Shown here in pieces: positions 1-9,729 of a stretch of 64,000 bases of DNA. Location: assembly GCF_007989625.1 (NCBI RefSeq), contig NZ_BJUK01000003.1, positions 94,756 through 158,755 of the forward strand. Reading direction: 5' to 3'. The notes under the pieces were generated by a model. It did not search any database, was not told the origin of the DNA, and was given only the letters and a program-made list of their open reading frames with translations. The translations under genes were made by a program, and so were the position numbers. Position 1 is the first letter of the stretch. The number at the start of each line of letters is the position of its first letter. This DNA is from Bisbaumannia pacifica (GTDB taxonomy: Bacteria; Pseudomonadota; Gammaproteobacteria; Pseudomonadales; Halomonadaceae).

Positions 1-704
1 AGGTCAAGCCGTGGATCAAGTCGCGCCTGGATGACGGCGCCGACCACACCCTGCTGGTGCCGACCCGGGCCCCGGGAGTGACGATCCAGGAATGTCGCGA
101 GGGGCTGCGCCTGACCACCCGCGCCCCCTACCCCCTGGAGCTGCGCGCCCCGCGCCAGGCCTTCACCCTGCTGCCCTGGGCCGAGGTGCGCCGCGAGGCC
201 CTGGCCGAGCACCTGGCCGGCGAGCTGATGCGTCGCCCGCCGCCACGGGTCTCGGCCATCCGCCTGACCCTGCGCGACGAGGCCATCGACGGCGCCGCCT
301 ACACCTACAGCCATGGCCTGCGCCAGCATGCCGGCAACTGCCAGCGCATCGCCCACGGGCACCGCTCACGGCTGCATATCTGGCGCAACGGCCACCGCGC
401 CCCGGACCTCGAGGCCCGCTGGGCCGCGCATCTGGCGGACAGCTACCTGGTCGACGGCGACGACCTGGTGAGCGATCCCGACGACGACCCGCGGCAGCTG
501 AGCTGCGCTTACCGGGCCCCCCAGGGGGAGTTTCGCCTGCGCCTGCCCGCCGAGCGCTGCCGGGTGCTGCCCAGCCAGACCACGGTGGAGCGCATCGCCC
601 TGTGGCTCGCCGAGACGATCGCCGCCGCCGAGGGCGGGCGCATTCGGGTCCAGGCCTTCGAGGGCATCGGCAAGGGTGCCTTCGCCGAGGCCGGCACCCC
701 ATGA
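1..704 (+). CDS. 6-pyruvoyl-tetrahydropterin synthase family protein, 3' part
   Basis: The reading frame is open from base 3 with no start in the window, so the N-terminus lies upstream; 233 residues are visible. The stretch around bases 320-365 encodes GNCQRIAHGH, the Cys plus HGH signature of the PTPS/QueD fold, in which the Cys is catalytic and the histidines bind zinc. The part before it resembles the end of a first PTPS-like domain, so this looks like the longer two-domain version of the family and not the 120-residue QueD. The likely role is pterin or deazapurine-type chemistry, but the substrate cannot be told. Its TGA overlaps the next ATG (ATGA), so the two genes are probably co-translated. 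A GTG at 57 exists but is internal to a continuous homologous frame. Confidence 0.65.
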   Translation, partial: VKPWIKSRLDDGADHTLLVPTRAPGVTIQECREGLRLTTRAPYPLELRAPRQAFTLLPWAEVRREALAEHLAGELMRRPPPRVSAIRLTLRDEAIDGAAYTYSHGLRQHAGNCQRIAHGHRSRLHIWRNGHRAPDLEARWAAHLADSYLVDGDDLVSDPDDDPRQLSCAYRAPQGEFRLRLPAERCRVLPSQTTVERIALWLAETIAAAEGGRIRVQAFEGIGKGAFAEAGTP

Positions 705-970
705 CCGAACGCCAGGACGAGGCGGGCTGCCGCCCCGGCTGTGGCGCCTGCTGCATCGCGCCCTCCATCAGCTCGCCGATTCCCGGCATGCCCCAGGGCA
801 AACCCGCCGGGGTGCGCTGCGTGCAGCTCGACGAGGCCAACCTGTGTCGGCTATTCGGCGACCCGCGACGCCCGGCGGTGTGCGAGCGCTTCGCCTTCGA
901 CGCCGCGCTGTGCGGCGAGCATCGCGACCAGGCCCTGATACGGATCCGCGAGCTGGAGGCGATGACCTGA
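701..970 (+). CDS. YkgJ-type Cys-cluster protein
   Basis: An 89-residue protein with seven cysteines spread along the chain: CRPGCGACC near the N-terminus, then single cysteines in VRCVQ, NLCRL and AVCERF and one near the C-terminus (ALCGEH). This is the layout of the YkgJ/DUF (CxxCxxCC) family, small cytoplasmic proteins thought to bind zinc or an Fe-S cluster; no biochemical role is established. The start is fixed by the ATGA overlap with the pterin synthase-like gene. A strong hairpin follows, so this is the last gene of its operon. Confidence 0.7.
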   Translation: MTERQDEAGCRPGCGACCIAPSISSPIPGMPQGKPAGVRCVQLDEANLCRLFGDPRRPAVCERFAFDAALCGEHRDQALIRIRELEAMT

Positions 971-981
971 CGCCCCCTGGA

Positions 982-1020
982 AACGATTCGGGCCCCGGCA
1001 TTGCCGGGGCCCGAGTCGTT
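982..1020. terminator. Bidirectional terminator-like hairpin
   Basis: Two 18-base arms (982-999 and 1003-1020) pair with one mismatch around a 3-base loop; the stem centre is CGGGCCCCGGC. It sits between two convergent genes (stops at 970 and 1034) with an AA start and TT end, so it can serve both strands. The U-tract is short. Confidence 0.75.
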
Positions 1021-1033
1021 GCCGCGGAGGGAG

Positions 1034-4000
1034 TCAGGACTCCAGTCGCGCGGTCTGCTCCTGGCGCTGATCGAGCAGCATTCGCCAGCGCACCAGCACC
1101 GGGGCATCGCTGGGCGAGACCTCGCCGAGCAGGCGCCGGAACCGCTCGCGGGCCTGGCCATCCTGGGGGTCCACCAGGGTCAGCCACAGCTCCAGGGCAT
1201 TGAGCTGCTGATGCAGGTTCTCGTGCAGGGCGGCCTGGCGCAGCGCCTGCTCCACCAGCAGACGCACTTCCTGGCCCGGGCGCCCCAATTGGTGGCGCAC
1301 CCGCGCCAGCTGGATGGCCAGCTCCGGCACATAGAGCGAGGTCCGCTCCTGGGCGATCAGCAGGCACTGATCCAGGTAATCCTCGGCGCGGGTCAACTCT
1401 CCCAGGGCCACGCAGGCATCGACGAACCACAGCACCGGACGCTGGTAGCGATCGCGGCCGGTGACCTCATCGAACTCCTCCATGCCCGCCTCGAGCAGGG
1501 CCAGCCCCTCCCGGTCGCCGGCCAGGGCCCGCTGCCAGCCAAGCATGCCCTGGGCCGACATCTGCCACAGGTGCAGGTCCGGGGTGCCGGTCAGGTCGAA
1601 GGCGCGCTGGGCGCGCATCCCGGCCAGGTGCACATGGCCCAACTGGCGGTACATGGCCGCCGAGAAGAGCAGCGCCATGGCCAGGGACCCCGGATGGTTG
1701 AAGCCCTCGGCGAGGCGGATCGCCGCCTCCGCTTGTTGCTCGGCGCGCTGATAGTCGCCGCGCAGGCAGAGCGCCCAGCCCTGGAAGCAGGCCGCCGCCA
1801 CCTGGGGATGGTCGGAGAACGGCAGCCACTCGATGAGCATCGGCGCATTGAGGGGGTCGATCTCCTCCAGGTGGTCATAGGCCTGACGGATACGCCCCGC
1901 CCAGTACTCGCAATGGGCCCGGGCGTAGTCGGCCAGGCGCCGGTAGCGGGGATCCTCCAGCTCGTCCGCCAGGGTGGCCAGCTTGGCGGCCAGGGAGAAG
2001 GCATCGGCATGGGCATGGCGCTGGCTGCAGCCGACCCAGAGGCCCCACTTGACCAGGAAGCGCTGCTCCAGGTCGTCGGACTCCTCCTCGTCGCCGCGCG
2101 GCGGCAGCAGCTCCTGGGCGCGCACGAAGCTGTCGTGGGCGGTGGGCGAGCCGTGTCCTTCCAGGGCGAAGGCCGCCTGGCCGCGCACCGTCAGCAGGCT
2201 CACCTCCCGCTCCTGCTGCCCCTCCACATGGCGCAGGCTGGCCAGGCCGGCGTCGGCCATGCGCAGGGCGGTGCGGTTGGCACTCACCTTGAGGGCCTCC
2301 CGAGCGGCCAGCTCGAAGTAGCGGGCGCCCCGGGCATAATGGCCGCTGCGCCGCAGATGGGTGGCGAAGTCGCCGGGATGGCGACTGATCCACATCGGGA
2401 AACGCTCCTCGATCAGGGTCACCACCTGGCCATGGATCGCTACCCGCACGTCCCGCGGACAGGAGAGGTAGGCGGCCTCCTGGAGCAGTTGATGGCTGAA
2501 CTGGTATTCGTACTCGCCCCCCGTCGGGCAGGCCTCGATGATCTCCAGGCGAATCATCTGCTCGATGGCCCGCTTGAGGCGCTCGCCGGACCAGCCGCTG
2601 CATTCGGCGAGCAGGTCGACGCGGAACTGGCGCCCCAGCACCGCCGCCACATGGGCCACCTCGCGCTCGGCATCGAGCTGATCGATACGGCCGGCCAGCA
2701 GGCCCAGCAGGCCCTGGGGCAGGTCATCGAGCTGGACGCTGCGCCCCTCGCGGCGGTCCATGTCCAGCCGCCGGCAGATCTCCTGGAGATAGAGGGGCAC
2801 GCCGTCGCAGCGCTCGATCAGCTGGCTGCGCAGCCGCGGGCTCAGATGCAGCCGGTAGCGCCGCGCCAGCTGCGACAGCAGCCGCGACGACTGCAGGGCG
2901 TCCAGGCGCCCCAGGCTCAGTTGCTGATCCCAGTGCAGCCGCGCCGGCAGCGACTCGCGGCCATGGTGGCTGGCCACCAGCAGCAGCGGACAGTTGATCG
3001 GCAACCGCGCCTGCAGGCTGGAGAGCACCTTGAAGGAGGGCTCGTCCAGCCATTGAATATCGTCGATCATCAATACCAAGGTGCGTCGGGCGGTGAGGGT
3101 CTCCACCAGCGCCTGGAGCAACTGCACGACCAGCTCCAGGGCCTCGCCGCTCTGGGCCAGCACCGCCACCTCGGCGGGCTCGCGAATGCCCAGCGCCTCC
3201 TCCAGCAATTGACGCCGCTCCGGGGAGTCCGCCAGCCCCGGGTAGTCCTCCAGCAGGCGCCCCAGGCGTGCCTCGTCCACTTCGCCGCCCAGGTGCCAGC
3301 GCAGTAGCTGGCGGGCCACCCCGTAGGGGGAGTGCACCGAGAGGCGGGTGGTGGGTTGCCAGCAGATGGCGGTGTCGCGGCTCTGCTCGAGTTGGCGGAA
3401 GCCCACCAGCAGCGCCGACTTGCCCATGCCCGAGGCGCCGCGCACCAGCACGCTCTGGCGCAGGCCGATCCCGGCCCGGGCCAGGGCATCGCGCAGCTTG
3501 CGCAGCGCCGCCTCGCGCCCCACCAGGCTGGGCGGCAGCGCCTCGCGGCCGCCCTCGTTGGTGCCCAGCACCAGGGCTCGCAGGCGCACCTTGCCATCAC
3601 AGGCCACCAGCCGCGAGGAGAGGCGCGGCTGCAGGTCCAGGGCCGGCGGCATATGCTGGCTGGCCTCCTGGGAGATCACCAGCTCGCCGCCCTCGGCGGC
3701 GCTCATTAACGCCAGGGCCTTCTGGGTAACCTGCCCCAGGGGGTCGGCCAGCTGACGCTCCGGCAGATAGACCACCCGGCCGCTGTTGAGGCCCGCCGCC
3801 AGGGTGAAGCGCGGCACGCCGCCCTCCCCGCCCCAGTGGCGCGCGCTCTCCTCGGGCAGCGCCTTGCGGCAATGCTCGTAGAGGGCCACCAGCTCGGCCA
3901 GCTGGTGCGCCGGCCCATGGGTGCCGAAGCAGGCCAGGCCCAGGCCACCGGTGGCGCCGGGCAACCAGAACCCGCCCAGGTGGTGACACTGCTGCTCCAG

Positions 4001-4924
4001 CCAGCGCATCAGCTCGATCTGCAGCGCCAGGCTGGCGTGGGTGGCGTCCCGGGCGGAGAGGTCCTCCTCCAGGCTCAGGCGAATGGCCATCACCGACAGC
4101 TGACGCTGCTCGATCTCGTCGTCACGCAGCGGCGCGCTGTCCAGGGCCAGGGCCCGGGAGAAGGCGCCCTGGGGCGAGAGGCGCTGGATCTCGGTCTGGC
4201 CGTCGGACCAGTAGCGGGCCAATTGCAGGAAGGTGGGCTCCGGCTGTTGGCCGGAGAGCGCCAGCAACTGCAGGTAGGCATTGTATTGCTCGTGGGCCGC
4301 CGCCGCCTGGCCCTGCTCCGCCAGCTGGCGCACCAACCGCTCATGGAAGGGACCATAGCCGGAGAAGCGGCTCACCAGGTCGCGCAGCAGCGACTCGGGC
4401 AGCTCGCCATGGGCCTCCAGCACCGCCTCGGCGAAGGCGATCACCCGCTGGCGCCACTCGTTGCGCACGCGCAGCAGCCAGCGCTGGAACTCGGCGCAGG
4501 CGGAGAGCTGCAACTCCTCCACCAGGTCGCCCTGATAGAGCGCCAGGAGCGCCTCCAGGGTGTCGATATCCGGCGGCTCGCGCAGCAGCGCCTGGAGCTC
4601 GTGGAGGTCGAAACGCCAATCCTCGGGAAGCTGGAAGGCGATGGTCTGGCGTGACACCACCAGCACTCGCTCGGCCTGCTCGCCCAGCGACTGGCGCAGG
4701 CAGTGCAGGGCATGGCGCAGGTTGGTGCGCCCGGAGGAGAGCCCCTGGTCGGGCCACAGCAGTTCGGCCAGGGTGGAGCGGTTGACCGGCTGTTCGTGGA
4801 GCAGCAGGTAGACCATCAACCCCTTGACCTTGTCGTAGCTGAACTGGGTCAGGGTGTCCTCGCCCAGGCTCAGTGAGAAATGGCCGAGCAGTGTCAGTCG
4901 CTCATCGACGGATGGATCCCGCAT
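1034..4924 (-). CDS. BTAD / cyclase-homology / AAA ATPase / TPR transcriptional regulator
   Basis: A 1296-residue multidomain regulator. In order: a winged-helix DNA-binding region (about 5-95), a BTAD all-helical domain (about 100-245) as in SARP/AfsR regulators, a degenerate nucleotide-cyclase-like region (about 275-430), and a P-loop ATPase with Walker A GASGMGKS near residue 495 and Walker B LVLMIDD followed by QWLDE. A long C-terminal helical repeat region of TPR type follows. The cyclase-like part lacks recognisable metal-binding aspartates, so it is probably a sensor. An in-frame ATG exists at 5026, but it would overlap miaE; the ATG at 4924 begins just before the winged helix and is preferred. 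Its targets are not evident from the neighbours. Confidence 0.75.
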   Translation of the reverse strand: MRDPSVDERLTLLGHFSLSLGEDTLTQFSYDKVKGLMVYLLLHEQPVNRSTLAELLWPDQGLSSGRTNLRHALHCLRQSLGEQAERVLVVSRQTIAFQLPEDWRFDLHELQALLREPPDIDTLEALLALYQGDLVEELQLSACAEFQRWLLRVRNEWRQRVIAFAEAVLEAHGELPESLLRDLVSRFSGYGPFHERLVRQLAEQGQAAAAHEQYNAYLQLLALSGQQPEPTFLQLARYWSDGQTEIQRLSPQGAFSRALALDSAPLRDDEIEQRQLSVMAIRLSLEEDLSARDATHASLALQIELMRWLEQQCHHLGGFWLPGATGGLGLACFGTHGPAHQLAELVALYEHCRKALPEESARHWGGEGGVPRFTLAAGLNSGRVVYLPERQLADPLGQVTQKALALMSAAEGGELVISQEASQHMPPALDLQPRLSSRLVACDGKVRLRALVLGTNEGGREALPPSLVGREAALRKLRDALARAGIGLRQSVLVRGASGMGKSALLVGFRQLEQSRDTAICWQPTTRLSVHSPYGVARQLLRWHLGGEVDEARLGRLLEDYPGLADSPERRQLLEEALGIREPAEVAVLAQSGEALELVVQLLQALVETLTARRTLVLMIDDIQWLDEPSFKVLSSLQARLPINCPLLLVASHHGRESLPARLHWDQQLSLGRLDALQSSRLLSQLARRYRLHLSPRLRSQLIERCDGVPLYLQEICRRLDMDRREGRSVQLDDLPQGLLGLLAGRIDQLDAEREVAHVAAVLGRQFRVDLLAECSGWSGERLKRAIEQMIRLEIIEACPTGGEYEYQFSHQLLQEAAYLSCPRDVRVAIHGQVVTLIEERFPMWISRHPGDFATHLRRSGHYARGARYFELAAREALKVSANRTALRMADAGLASLRHVEGQQEREVSLLTVRGQAAFALEGHGSPTAHDSFVRAQELLPPRGDEEESDDLEQRFLVKWGLWVGCSQRHAHADAFSLAAKLATLADELEDPRYRRLADYARAHCEYWAGRIRQAYDHLEEIDPLNAPMLIEWLPFSDHPQVAAACFQGWALCLRGDYQRAEQQAEAAIRLAEGFNHPGSLAMALLFSAAMYRQLGHVHLAGMRAQRAFDLTGTPDLHLWQMSAQGMLGWQRALAGDREGLALLEAGMEEFDEVTGRDRYQRPVLWFVDACVALGELTRAEDYLDQCLLIAQERTSLYVPELAIQLARVRHQLGRPGQEVRLLVEQALRQAALHENLHQQLNALELWLTLVDPQDGQARERFRRLLGEVSPSDAPVLVRWRMLLDQRQEQTARLES

Positions 4925-4985
4925 CGTCTTCGTTCCCGCGTTTATTGTGTCATCGGCAAGCGCCTTGCCGTCGGTTCCCTGGATC

Positions 4986-5630
4986 TCAGGCCGCCTCGGG
5001 GACACCGCTATGAAAGCGGAAGTCACCGTCCGGGGCCTCGATCAGGCGCGCCTCGCAGTCGGCGAGGAAGGCAATCCGTGCTTCCACCGCCTCGTCCCCC
5101 GCCTCTTCGGCGACGAGCCGCGCCAGCATCAAGTAATCCTCATAGTGACGCCCTTCCGACTTAACCAGACTGCGGTAGAACTTGGCAAGCTCGGTGTCCA
5201 GCCGCGGGATCAGGCAGGCGAAGCGCTCGCAGCTACGCGCCTCGATCAGGGCGCCCACGATCAGCAGGTCCACCAGGCGCAGCGGGTCCTCGCCGCGCAA
5301 GTGGCGGCGCAGCCCCTCGGCATAGCGGGAGGCGCTAAGGTGACGATAGACGATGCCCCGGGACTCCATCAGCTTGACCACCTGCTCGAAGTGCAGCAGC
5401 TCCTCCCGGGCCAGCTGCGACATCTTGGTCAGCAGCAGGGGACGATCCACGTAGCGGTACATCAGGCTCATGGCGGTGGAGGCCGCCTTCTTCTCGCACT
5501 GGGCATGATCGATCAACAGCACCTCCTGATTGACTAACGCCGCCTCGACCCAGGCCTGGGGCGTGGGGCAGCGCAGGAAGGAGAGCAGGTCCGGGGGCAA
5601 CAGGGCCGTAGGGCTGTCTTGCATGGTCAT
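4986..5630 (-). CDS. miaE: tRNA-(ms2io6A)-hydroxylase MiaE
   Basis: A 214-residue non-haem diiron monooxygenase that hydroxylates the isopentenyl group of ms2i6A at position 37 of tRNAs reading UNN codons. The ferritin-like iron ligands are visible: a Glu in HAQCEKKAAS, the E-x2-H pair in REELLHFEQ, a Glu in IEARSCERF and the second E-x2-H in SEGRHYEDY. Length and order match the family. Its ATG overlaps the stop of the DUF1289 gene by 4 bases, so the two are translationally coupled. Confidence 0.93.
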   Translation of the reverse strand: MTMQDSPTALLPPDLLSFLRCPTPQAWVEAALVNQEVLLIDHAQCEKKAASTAMSLMYRYVDRPLLLTKMSQLAREELLHFEQVVKLMESRGIVYRHLSASRYAEGLRRHLRGEDPLRLVDLLIVGALIEARSCERFACLIPRLDTELAKFYRSLVKSEGRHYEDYLMLARLVAEEAGDEAVEARIAFLADCEARLIEAPDGDFRFHSGVPEAA

Positions 5631-6082
5631 CCTGAATACTGGCTATCGGTAAGGGAGTGATCGACCCGCGCCCGGGCCGCCTGGCCGAGGGCCTCGTTGA
5701 GGCAAGCGAAGAGCCGCGCCGGCGTCAGGTCCAGGCCATCGCCCTGGCGCACCAGGCCATAGCGGGAGAGCTCCTGGATACGCTCGCGGCCCACTCGCAG
5801 CAGTTCCACGGCGCGGGACAGCGGTGGTTGCTCCGGGCGCACCCGGATGCGGTGCCGCACCAGCTGGGTTTCCAGCAGGACCTCGTCGCTCACCGCCAGG
5901 AAGCGGGCGGCGACCGCGACCCTGAGGGCGTCGAGCTCGTCGATGCGCCGGCGGCGCTCGGCCTCGTCGTAACCGAGCCAGTCGCGGATCTCGTCCAGAT
6001 GGCGCTGGCAGCCCCGGCACACAGTATCGCCGACGGTGGTGGAGCAGACCCCCACGCAGGGGGTGCCGATTCGCTGAGACAT
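5627..6082 (-). CDS. DUF1289 domain protein
   Basis: A 151-residue protein. The N-terminal 55 residues match DUF1289: TPCVGVC, then VCRGC and a conserved tryptophan in IRDWLGY. The four cysteines probably bind a metal or Fe-S cluster. The C-terminal part is longer than usual for this family and helical, with no recognised domain. It is the first gene of a two-gene unit with miaE. The function is unknown; the pairing suggests a link to tRNA modification or iron, but that is inference. Confidence 0.75.
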   Translation of the reverse strand: MSQRIGTPCVGVCSTTVGDTVCRGCQRHLDEIRDWLGYDEAERRRRIDELDALRVAVAARFLAVSDEVLLETQLVRHRIRVRPEQPPLSRAVELLRVGRERIQELSRYGLVRQGDGLDLTPARLFACLNEALGQAARARVDHSLTDSQYSG

Positions 6083-6372
6083 GGGCTTCCTCTCTGGGTC
6101 GATCCAAGCTCGGGCATCTTACCCGTCACTGGCCCCGCGGGACACTCCCCCGGCGACGCCGAGGGCAGCCGCCGACCAAAGTACGAGGCCCGCGGCTGGG
6201 GGGCTCGCTTAACATTGTCGACAGTTTCCCGTAGAATCCGCTTCACCTGAACCACGGTTACCACAGGCTCCAGGGCGACCCATCCTGACCCGTCGCCGAC
6301 CCCGCAGAGGCCGTCAAGGCCCGGTCCGGCCGGCTCAACGCCCTGGCAAAGCAACTTGATGAGGGCCCAATC
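6083..6372 (+). promoter_or_regulatory. Divergent control region and acnB promoter
   Basis: 290 bases between the DUF1289 gene and acnB. A sigma70-like promoter for acnB is visible: -35 TTAACA at 6209-6214, a 17-base spacer, and -10 TAGAAT at 6232-6237. This leaves a 5' leader of about 130 bases before the GTG start. Several GC-rich palindromes lie upstream of the promoter, but none is convincing as a terminator. No small ORF is supported. Confidence 0.6.
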
Positions 6373-8976
6373 GTGCTTGAAGCATATCGCCAACATGTCG
6401 AGGAACGCGCCCAGGAAGGCGTCCCGCCGAAACCGCTGAACGCCGAGCAGGTCGCCGCCCTGGTGGAGCTGCTCAAGGCACCGCCCGCCGGCGAAGAAGA
6501 GTTCATCCTCGAGCTGATCACCGATCGCGTGCCCCCGGGCGTCGATGAGGCCGCCTACGTCAAGGCCGGGTTCCTGACCGCCATCGCCAAGGGCGAGGCC
6601 GAGTCCCCGCTGATCGACCGGATCCACGCGGTCAAGCTGCTGGGCACCATGCAGGGTGGCTACAACATCGCCTCCCTGGTCGAACTGCTCGACGACGCCG
6701 ACCTGGCCAAGGAAGTCGGCGAACAGCTCAAGCATACCCTGCTGATGTTCGACGCCTTCCATGACGTGGAAGAGCGCGCCAAGGCCGGCAATACCGTGGC
6801 CAAGGAAGTGCTGCAGTCCTGGGCCGACGCCGAGTGGTTCCTCTCCAAGCCGGCCCTGGAGGAGAAGATCACCCTCACCGTCTTCAAGGTTCCCGGCGAG
6901 ACCAACACCGACGACCTCTCCCCCGCCCCGGACGCCTGGTCGCGCCCCGATATTCCGCTGCATGCCCGCGCCATGCTCAAGAACGAGCGCGACGGCATCG
7001 CCCCGGAAGTGCCCGGCACCACCGGCCCGCTCCAGCAGATCGAAGCGGTCAAGGCCAAGGGCTTCCCGGTCGCCTACGTCGGCGACGTGGTGGGCACCGG
7101 CTCCTCGCGCAAGTCCGCCACCAACTCGGTGCTGTGGTTCTTCGGCGATGACATCCCCAACGTGCCCAACAAGCGCGCCGGCGGCTTCTGCTTCGGCGGC
7201 AAGATCGCCCCGATCTTCTTCAACACCATGGAAGACTCCGGCGCCCTGCCGGTGGAGATGGACGTCTCCAAGCTCGAGATGGGCGATGTCATCGACGTCT
7301 ATCCTTACGAAGGCAAGGTCTGCAAGCACGGCACCGACGAGGTGCTGACCACCTTCGAGCTCAAGACCCAGCTGATCCTCGACGAGGTGCGTGCCGGCGG
7401 CCGCATCCCGCTGATCATCGGTCGCGGCCTGACCGGCAAGGCCCGCGAGTCACTCGGCCTGCCCCAGTCCGAGGTCTTCCGCCTGCCCGAGCAGCCCGCC
7501 GACACCGGCCGCGGCTTCACCCTGGCCCAGAAGATGGTCGGCAAGGCCTGCGGCCTGGACGGCGTGCGTCCGGGCATGTACTGCGAGCCGAAGATGACCA
7601 CCGTGGGTTCCCAGGACACCACCGGTCCGATGACCCGTGACGAGCTCAAGGACCTGGCCTGCCTGGGCTTCCAGGCCGACCTGGTGATGCAGTCCTTCTG
7701 CCACACCAGCGCCTACCCGAAGCCGGTGGACGTGGAGACTCACCACACCCTGCCCGACTTCATTATGAACCGCGGCGGCGTCTCGCTGCGCCCCGGTGAC
7801 GGCATCATCCACTCCTGGCTGAACCGCATGCTGCTGCCCGACACCGTGGGCACCGGTGGCGACTCCCACACCCGCTTCCCGATGGGCATCTCCTTCCCGG
7901 CGGGCTCCGGCCTGGTGGCCTTCGCCGCCGCCACCGGGGTGATGCCGCTGGATATGCCGGAATCGGTGCTGGTGCGCTTCAAGGGCCAGCGTCAGCCCGG
8001 CGTCACCCTGCGTGACCTGGTCCACGCCATCCCTTACTACGGCATCCAGCAGGGCCTGCTGACCGTCGAGAAGTCCGGCAAGAAGAACGCCTTCTCAGGC
8101 CGCGTGCTGGAGATCGAGGGCCTCGAGGACCTCACCGTGGAGCAGGCCTTCGAGCTCTCCGACGCCTCCGCCGAGCGCAGCGCCGCGGGCTGCACCATCA
8201 CCCTGAGCGAAGAGAGCGTCGCCGAGTACCTGAAGTCCAATATCACCCTGCTCAAGTGGATGATCAGCAACGGTTATGGCGACGTGCGCACCATCGAGCG
8301 TCGCATCCAGGCCATGGAAGAGTGGCTGGCCAACCCGAGCCTGATGCGCGCCGACAAGGACGCCGAGTACGCCGAGGTGATCGAGATCGACCTGGACGAG
8401 ATCCGGGAGCCGATCCTCTGCGCCCCCAACGACCCGGACGACGCTCGCCTGCTGTCTGATGTGGCCGGCCAGCAGATCGATGAGGTGTTCATCGGCTCCT
8501 GCATGACCAACATCGGCCACTTCCGTGCCGCCGGCAAGCTGCTCGAAAAGCAGCCCGCGGGCAGCCTGAAGACCCGCCTGTGGCTGGCGCCGCCCACCAA
8601 GATGGACCAGCATCAGCTCACCGAAGAGGGCTACTACGGCATCTATGGTCGCGCCGGGGCTCGCATGGAGATGCCGGGCTGCTCGCTGTGCATGGGTAAC
8701 CAGGCGCGGGTGGCGCCGAAGTCCACCGTGGTCTCCACCTCGACCCGTAACTTCCCCAACCGCCTGGGCGACGGCGCCGACGTCTTCCTGGCCTCCGCGG
8801 AGCTGGCCGCCGTGGCCGCCGTAGTGGGCCGCCTGCCCAGCGTCGAGGAGTACCAGGGGTACATGAGCGAGTTCGATGCCCTCTCCGGCGAGATCTATCG
8901 CTACATGAACTTCCACGAGATCGAGGAGTACCAGAAGGCCGCCTCGAACGTGATTCCGGTAACCCAGGAGGCCTAA
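6373..8976 (+). CDS. acnB: Aconitate hydratase B / 2-methylisocitrate dehydratase
   Basis: An 867-residue [4Fe-4S] enzyme of the TCA cycle that interconverts citrate and isocitrate and also acts on 2-methylisocitrate. The protein opens with [16 protein letters not shown], typical of AcnB, which fixes the GTG start at 6373. The N-terminal HEAT-like domain is followed by the swivel domain and then the catalytic domains. The cluster cysteines are in [17 protein letters not shown] and GCSLCMGNQ. Length is as expected. It stands alone with its own promoter and a terminator at 9093-9120. Confidence 0.97.
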   Translation: MLEAYRQHVEERAQEGVPPKPLNAEQVAALVELLKAPPAGEEEFILELITDRVPPGVDEAAYVKAGFLTAIAKGEAESPLIDRIHAVKLLGTMQGGYNIASLVELLDDADLAKEVGEQLKHTLLMFDAFHDVEERAKAGNTVAKEVLQSWADAEWFLSKPALEEKITLTVFKVPGETNTDDLSPAPDAWSRPDIPLHARAMLKNERDGIAPEVPGTTGPLQQIEAVKAKGFPVAYVGDVVGTGSSRKSATNSVLWFFGDDIPNVPNKRAGGFCFGGKIAPIFFNTMEDSGALPVEMDVSKLEMGDVIDVYPYEGKVCKHGTDEVLTTFELKTQLILDEVRAGGRIPLIIGRGLTGKARESLGLPQSEVFRLPEQPADTGRGFTLAQKMVGKACGLDGVRPGMYCEPKMTTVGSQDTTGPMTRDELKDLACLGFQADLVMQSFCHTSAYPKPVDVETHHTLPDFIMNRGGVSLRPGDGIIHSWLNRMLLPDTVGTGGDSHTRFPMGISFPAGSGLVAFAAATGVMPLDMPESVLVRFKGQRQPGVTLRDLVHAIPYYGIQQGLLTVEKSGKKNAFSGRVLEIEGLEDLTVEQAFELSDASAERSAAGCTITLSEESVAEYLKSNITLLKWMISNGYGDVRTIERRIQAMEEWLANPSLMRADKDAEYAEVIEIDLDEIREPILCAPNDPDDARLLSDVAGQQIDEVFIGSCMTNIGHFRAAGKLLEKQPAGSLKTRLWLAPPTKMDQHQLTEEGYYGIYGRAGARMEMPGCSLCMGNQARVAPKSTVVSTSTRNFPNRLGDGADVFLASAELAAVAAVVGRLPSVEEYQGYMSEFDALSGEIYRYMNFHEIEEYQKAASNVIPVTQEA

Positions 8977-9092
8977 GCGCCGCCCGGGACACCGAGGCCG
9001 GTGGGTGGGAGGACCGAGGCCCTCCCCTCGCCGGCGCCTCATCGACTCCGATGCTCGCCATATCGCATGCCCAAGGGCAGAGCCGATGACCG

Positions 9093-9120
9093 AAACGCCC
9101 CGCCTCGTGCGGGGCGTTTT
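9093..9120 (+). terminator. Rho-independent terminator after acnB
   Basis: Perfect 11-base arms, AAACGCCCCGC (9093-9103) and its complement (9109-9119), around a 5-base loop, followed by TTTTCTTT. It lies 47 bases upstream of the rraA start and separates the two transcription units. Confidence 0.9.
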
Positions 9121-9166
9121 TCTTTGCCATCATGCCATTTCGACTTCCATCGCAAGGAGACGCCCC

Positions 9167-9655
9167 ATGCCCCAGATCGTTACCCCGGATATCTGCGACG
9201 CTCACCCCGAGGTTCGGGTCCTGGACCCGCTGTTCGTTAACTTCGGGGGCCGGGAGGCCTTCCATGGCCCCATCCGCACCGTCAAGTGCTTCGAGGACAA
9301 CTCCCTGGTCAAGCAGGCGGTGGCCGAGCCCGGCGAGGGCGCGGTGCTGGTGGTGGATGCCGGCGGCTCCAGCCGCTGCGCCATGCTCGGCGATATGCTC
9401 GCCGAACAGGCCGCCGACAACGGCTGGGCCGGCGTGGTGATGTACGGCTGCGTGCGCGACGTGGACGTGCTGGCGGAGACCGAGCTGGGTATCCAGGCCC
9501 TCGGTGCCCATCCGCGCAAGAGCGAGAAGCGCGGCGAAGGTAGCCGCGATATCCCGGTCACCTTCGCTGGCGTGACCCTGGCTCCCGGGCAGTGGCTCTA
9601 TGCCGACAACAACGGCATCCTGGTGGCCGAGGCCGAGCTTCCCCTACAAGCCTGA
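9167..9655 (+). CDS. rraA: Regulator of RNase E activity RraA
   Basis: A 162-residue protein. RraA trimers bind RNase E and inhibit its mRNA degradation. The family hallmarks are present: [13 protein letters not shown] in the middle, [10 protein letters not shown], and the C-terminal segment with [12 protein letters not shown]. The ATG at 9167 is preceded by AAGGAGA at a good distance; earlier in-frame ATGs fall in or before the acnB terminator and are unlikely. Some members of this fold are aldolases, but length and sequence favour RraA. It is flanked by terminators on both sides and so is monocistronic. Confidence 0.93.
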   Translation: MPQIVTPDICDAHPEVRVLDPLFVNFGGREAFHGPIRTVKCFEDNSLVKQAVAEPGEGAVLVVDAGGSSRCAMLGDMLAEQAADNGWAGVVMYGCVRDVDVLAETELGIQALGAHPRKSEKRGEGSRDIPVTFAGVTLAPGQWLYADNNGILVAEAELPLQA

Positions 9656-9675
9656 GCCTCGGGCATGACGCACAG

Positions 9676-9709
9676 AAAGCCGCCGCGGCAGAGCCGCGGC
9701 GGCTTTTTT
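9676..9709 (+). terminator. Rho-independent terminator after rraA
   Basis: Perfect 14-base arms starting AAAGCCGCCGCGGC (9676-9689 and 9693-9706) around AGA, with a run of six T on the plus strand. On the minus strand the hairpin is followed by only three T, so it may also slow transcription of the convergent symporter gene. Confidence 0.92.
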
Positions 9710-9729
9710 ATGCCCGATACGGGGGCAAC

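Noticed and set aside
1001..3307. A 768-codon open frame on the plus strand opposite the BTAD regulator
   Set aside because: A shadow of the high-GC minus-strand gene: composition is dominated by Q, G, A, H and L repeats and no protein family is recognisable.
9001..9166. N-terminal extension of rraA from upstream in-frame starts
   Set aside because: It would cross the acnB terminator; the ATG at 9167 has a good ribosome site and fits the family length.
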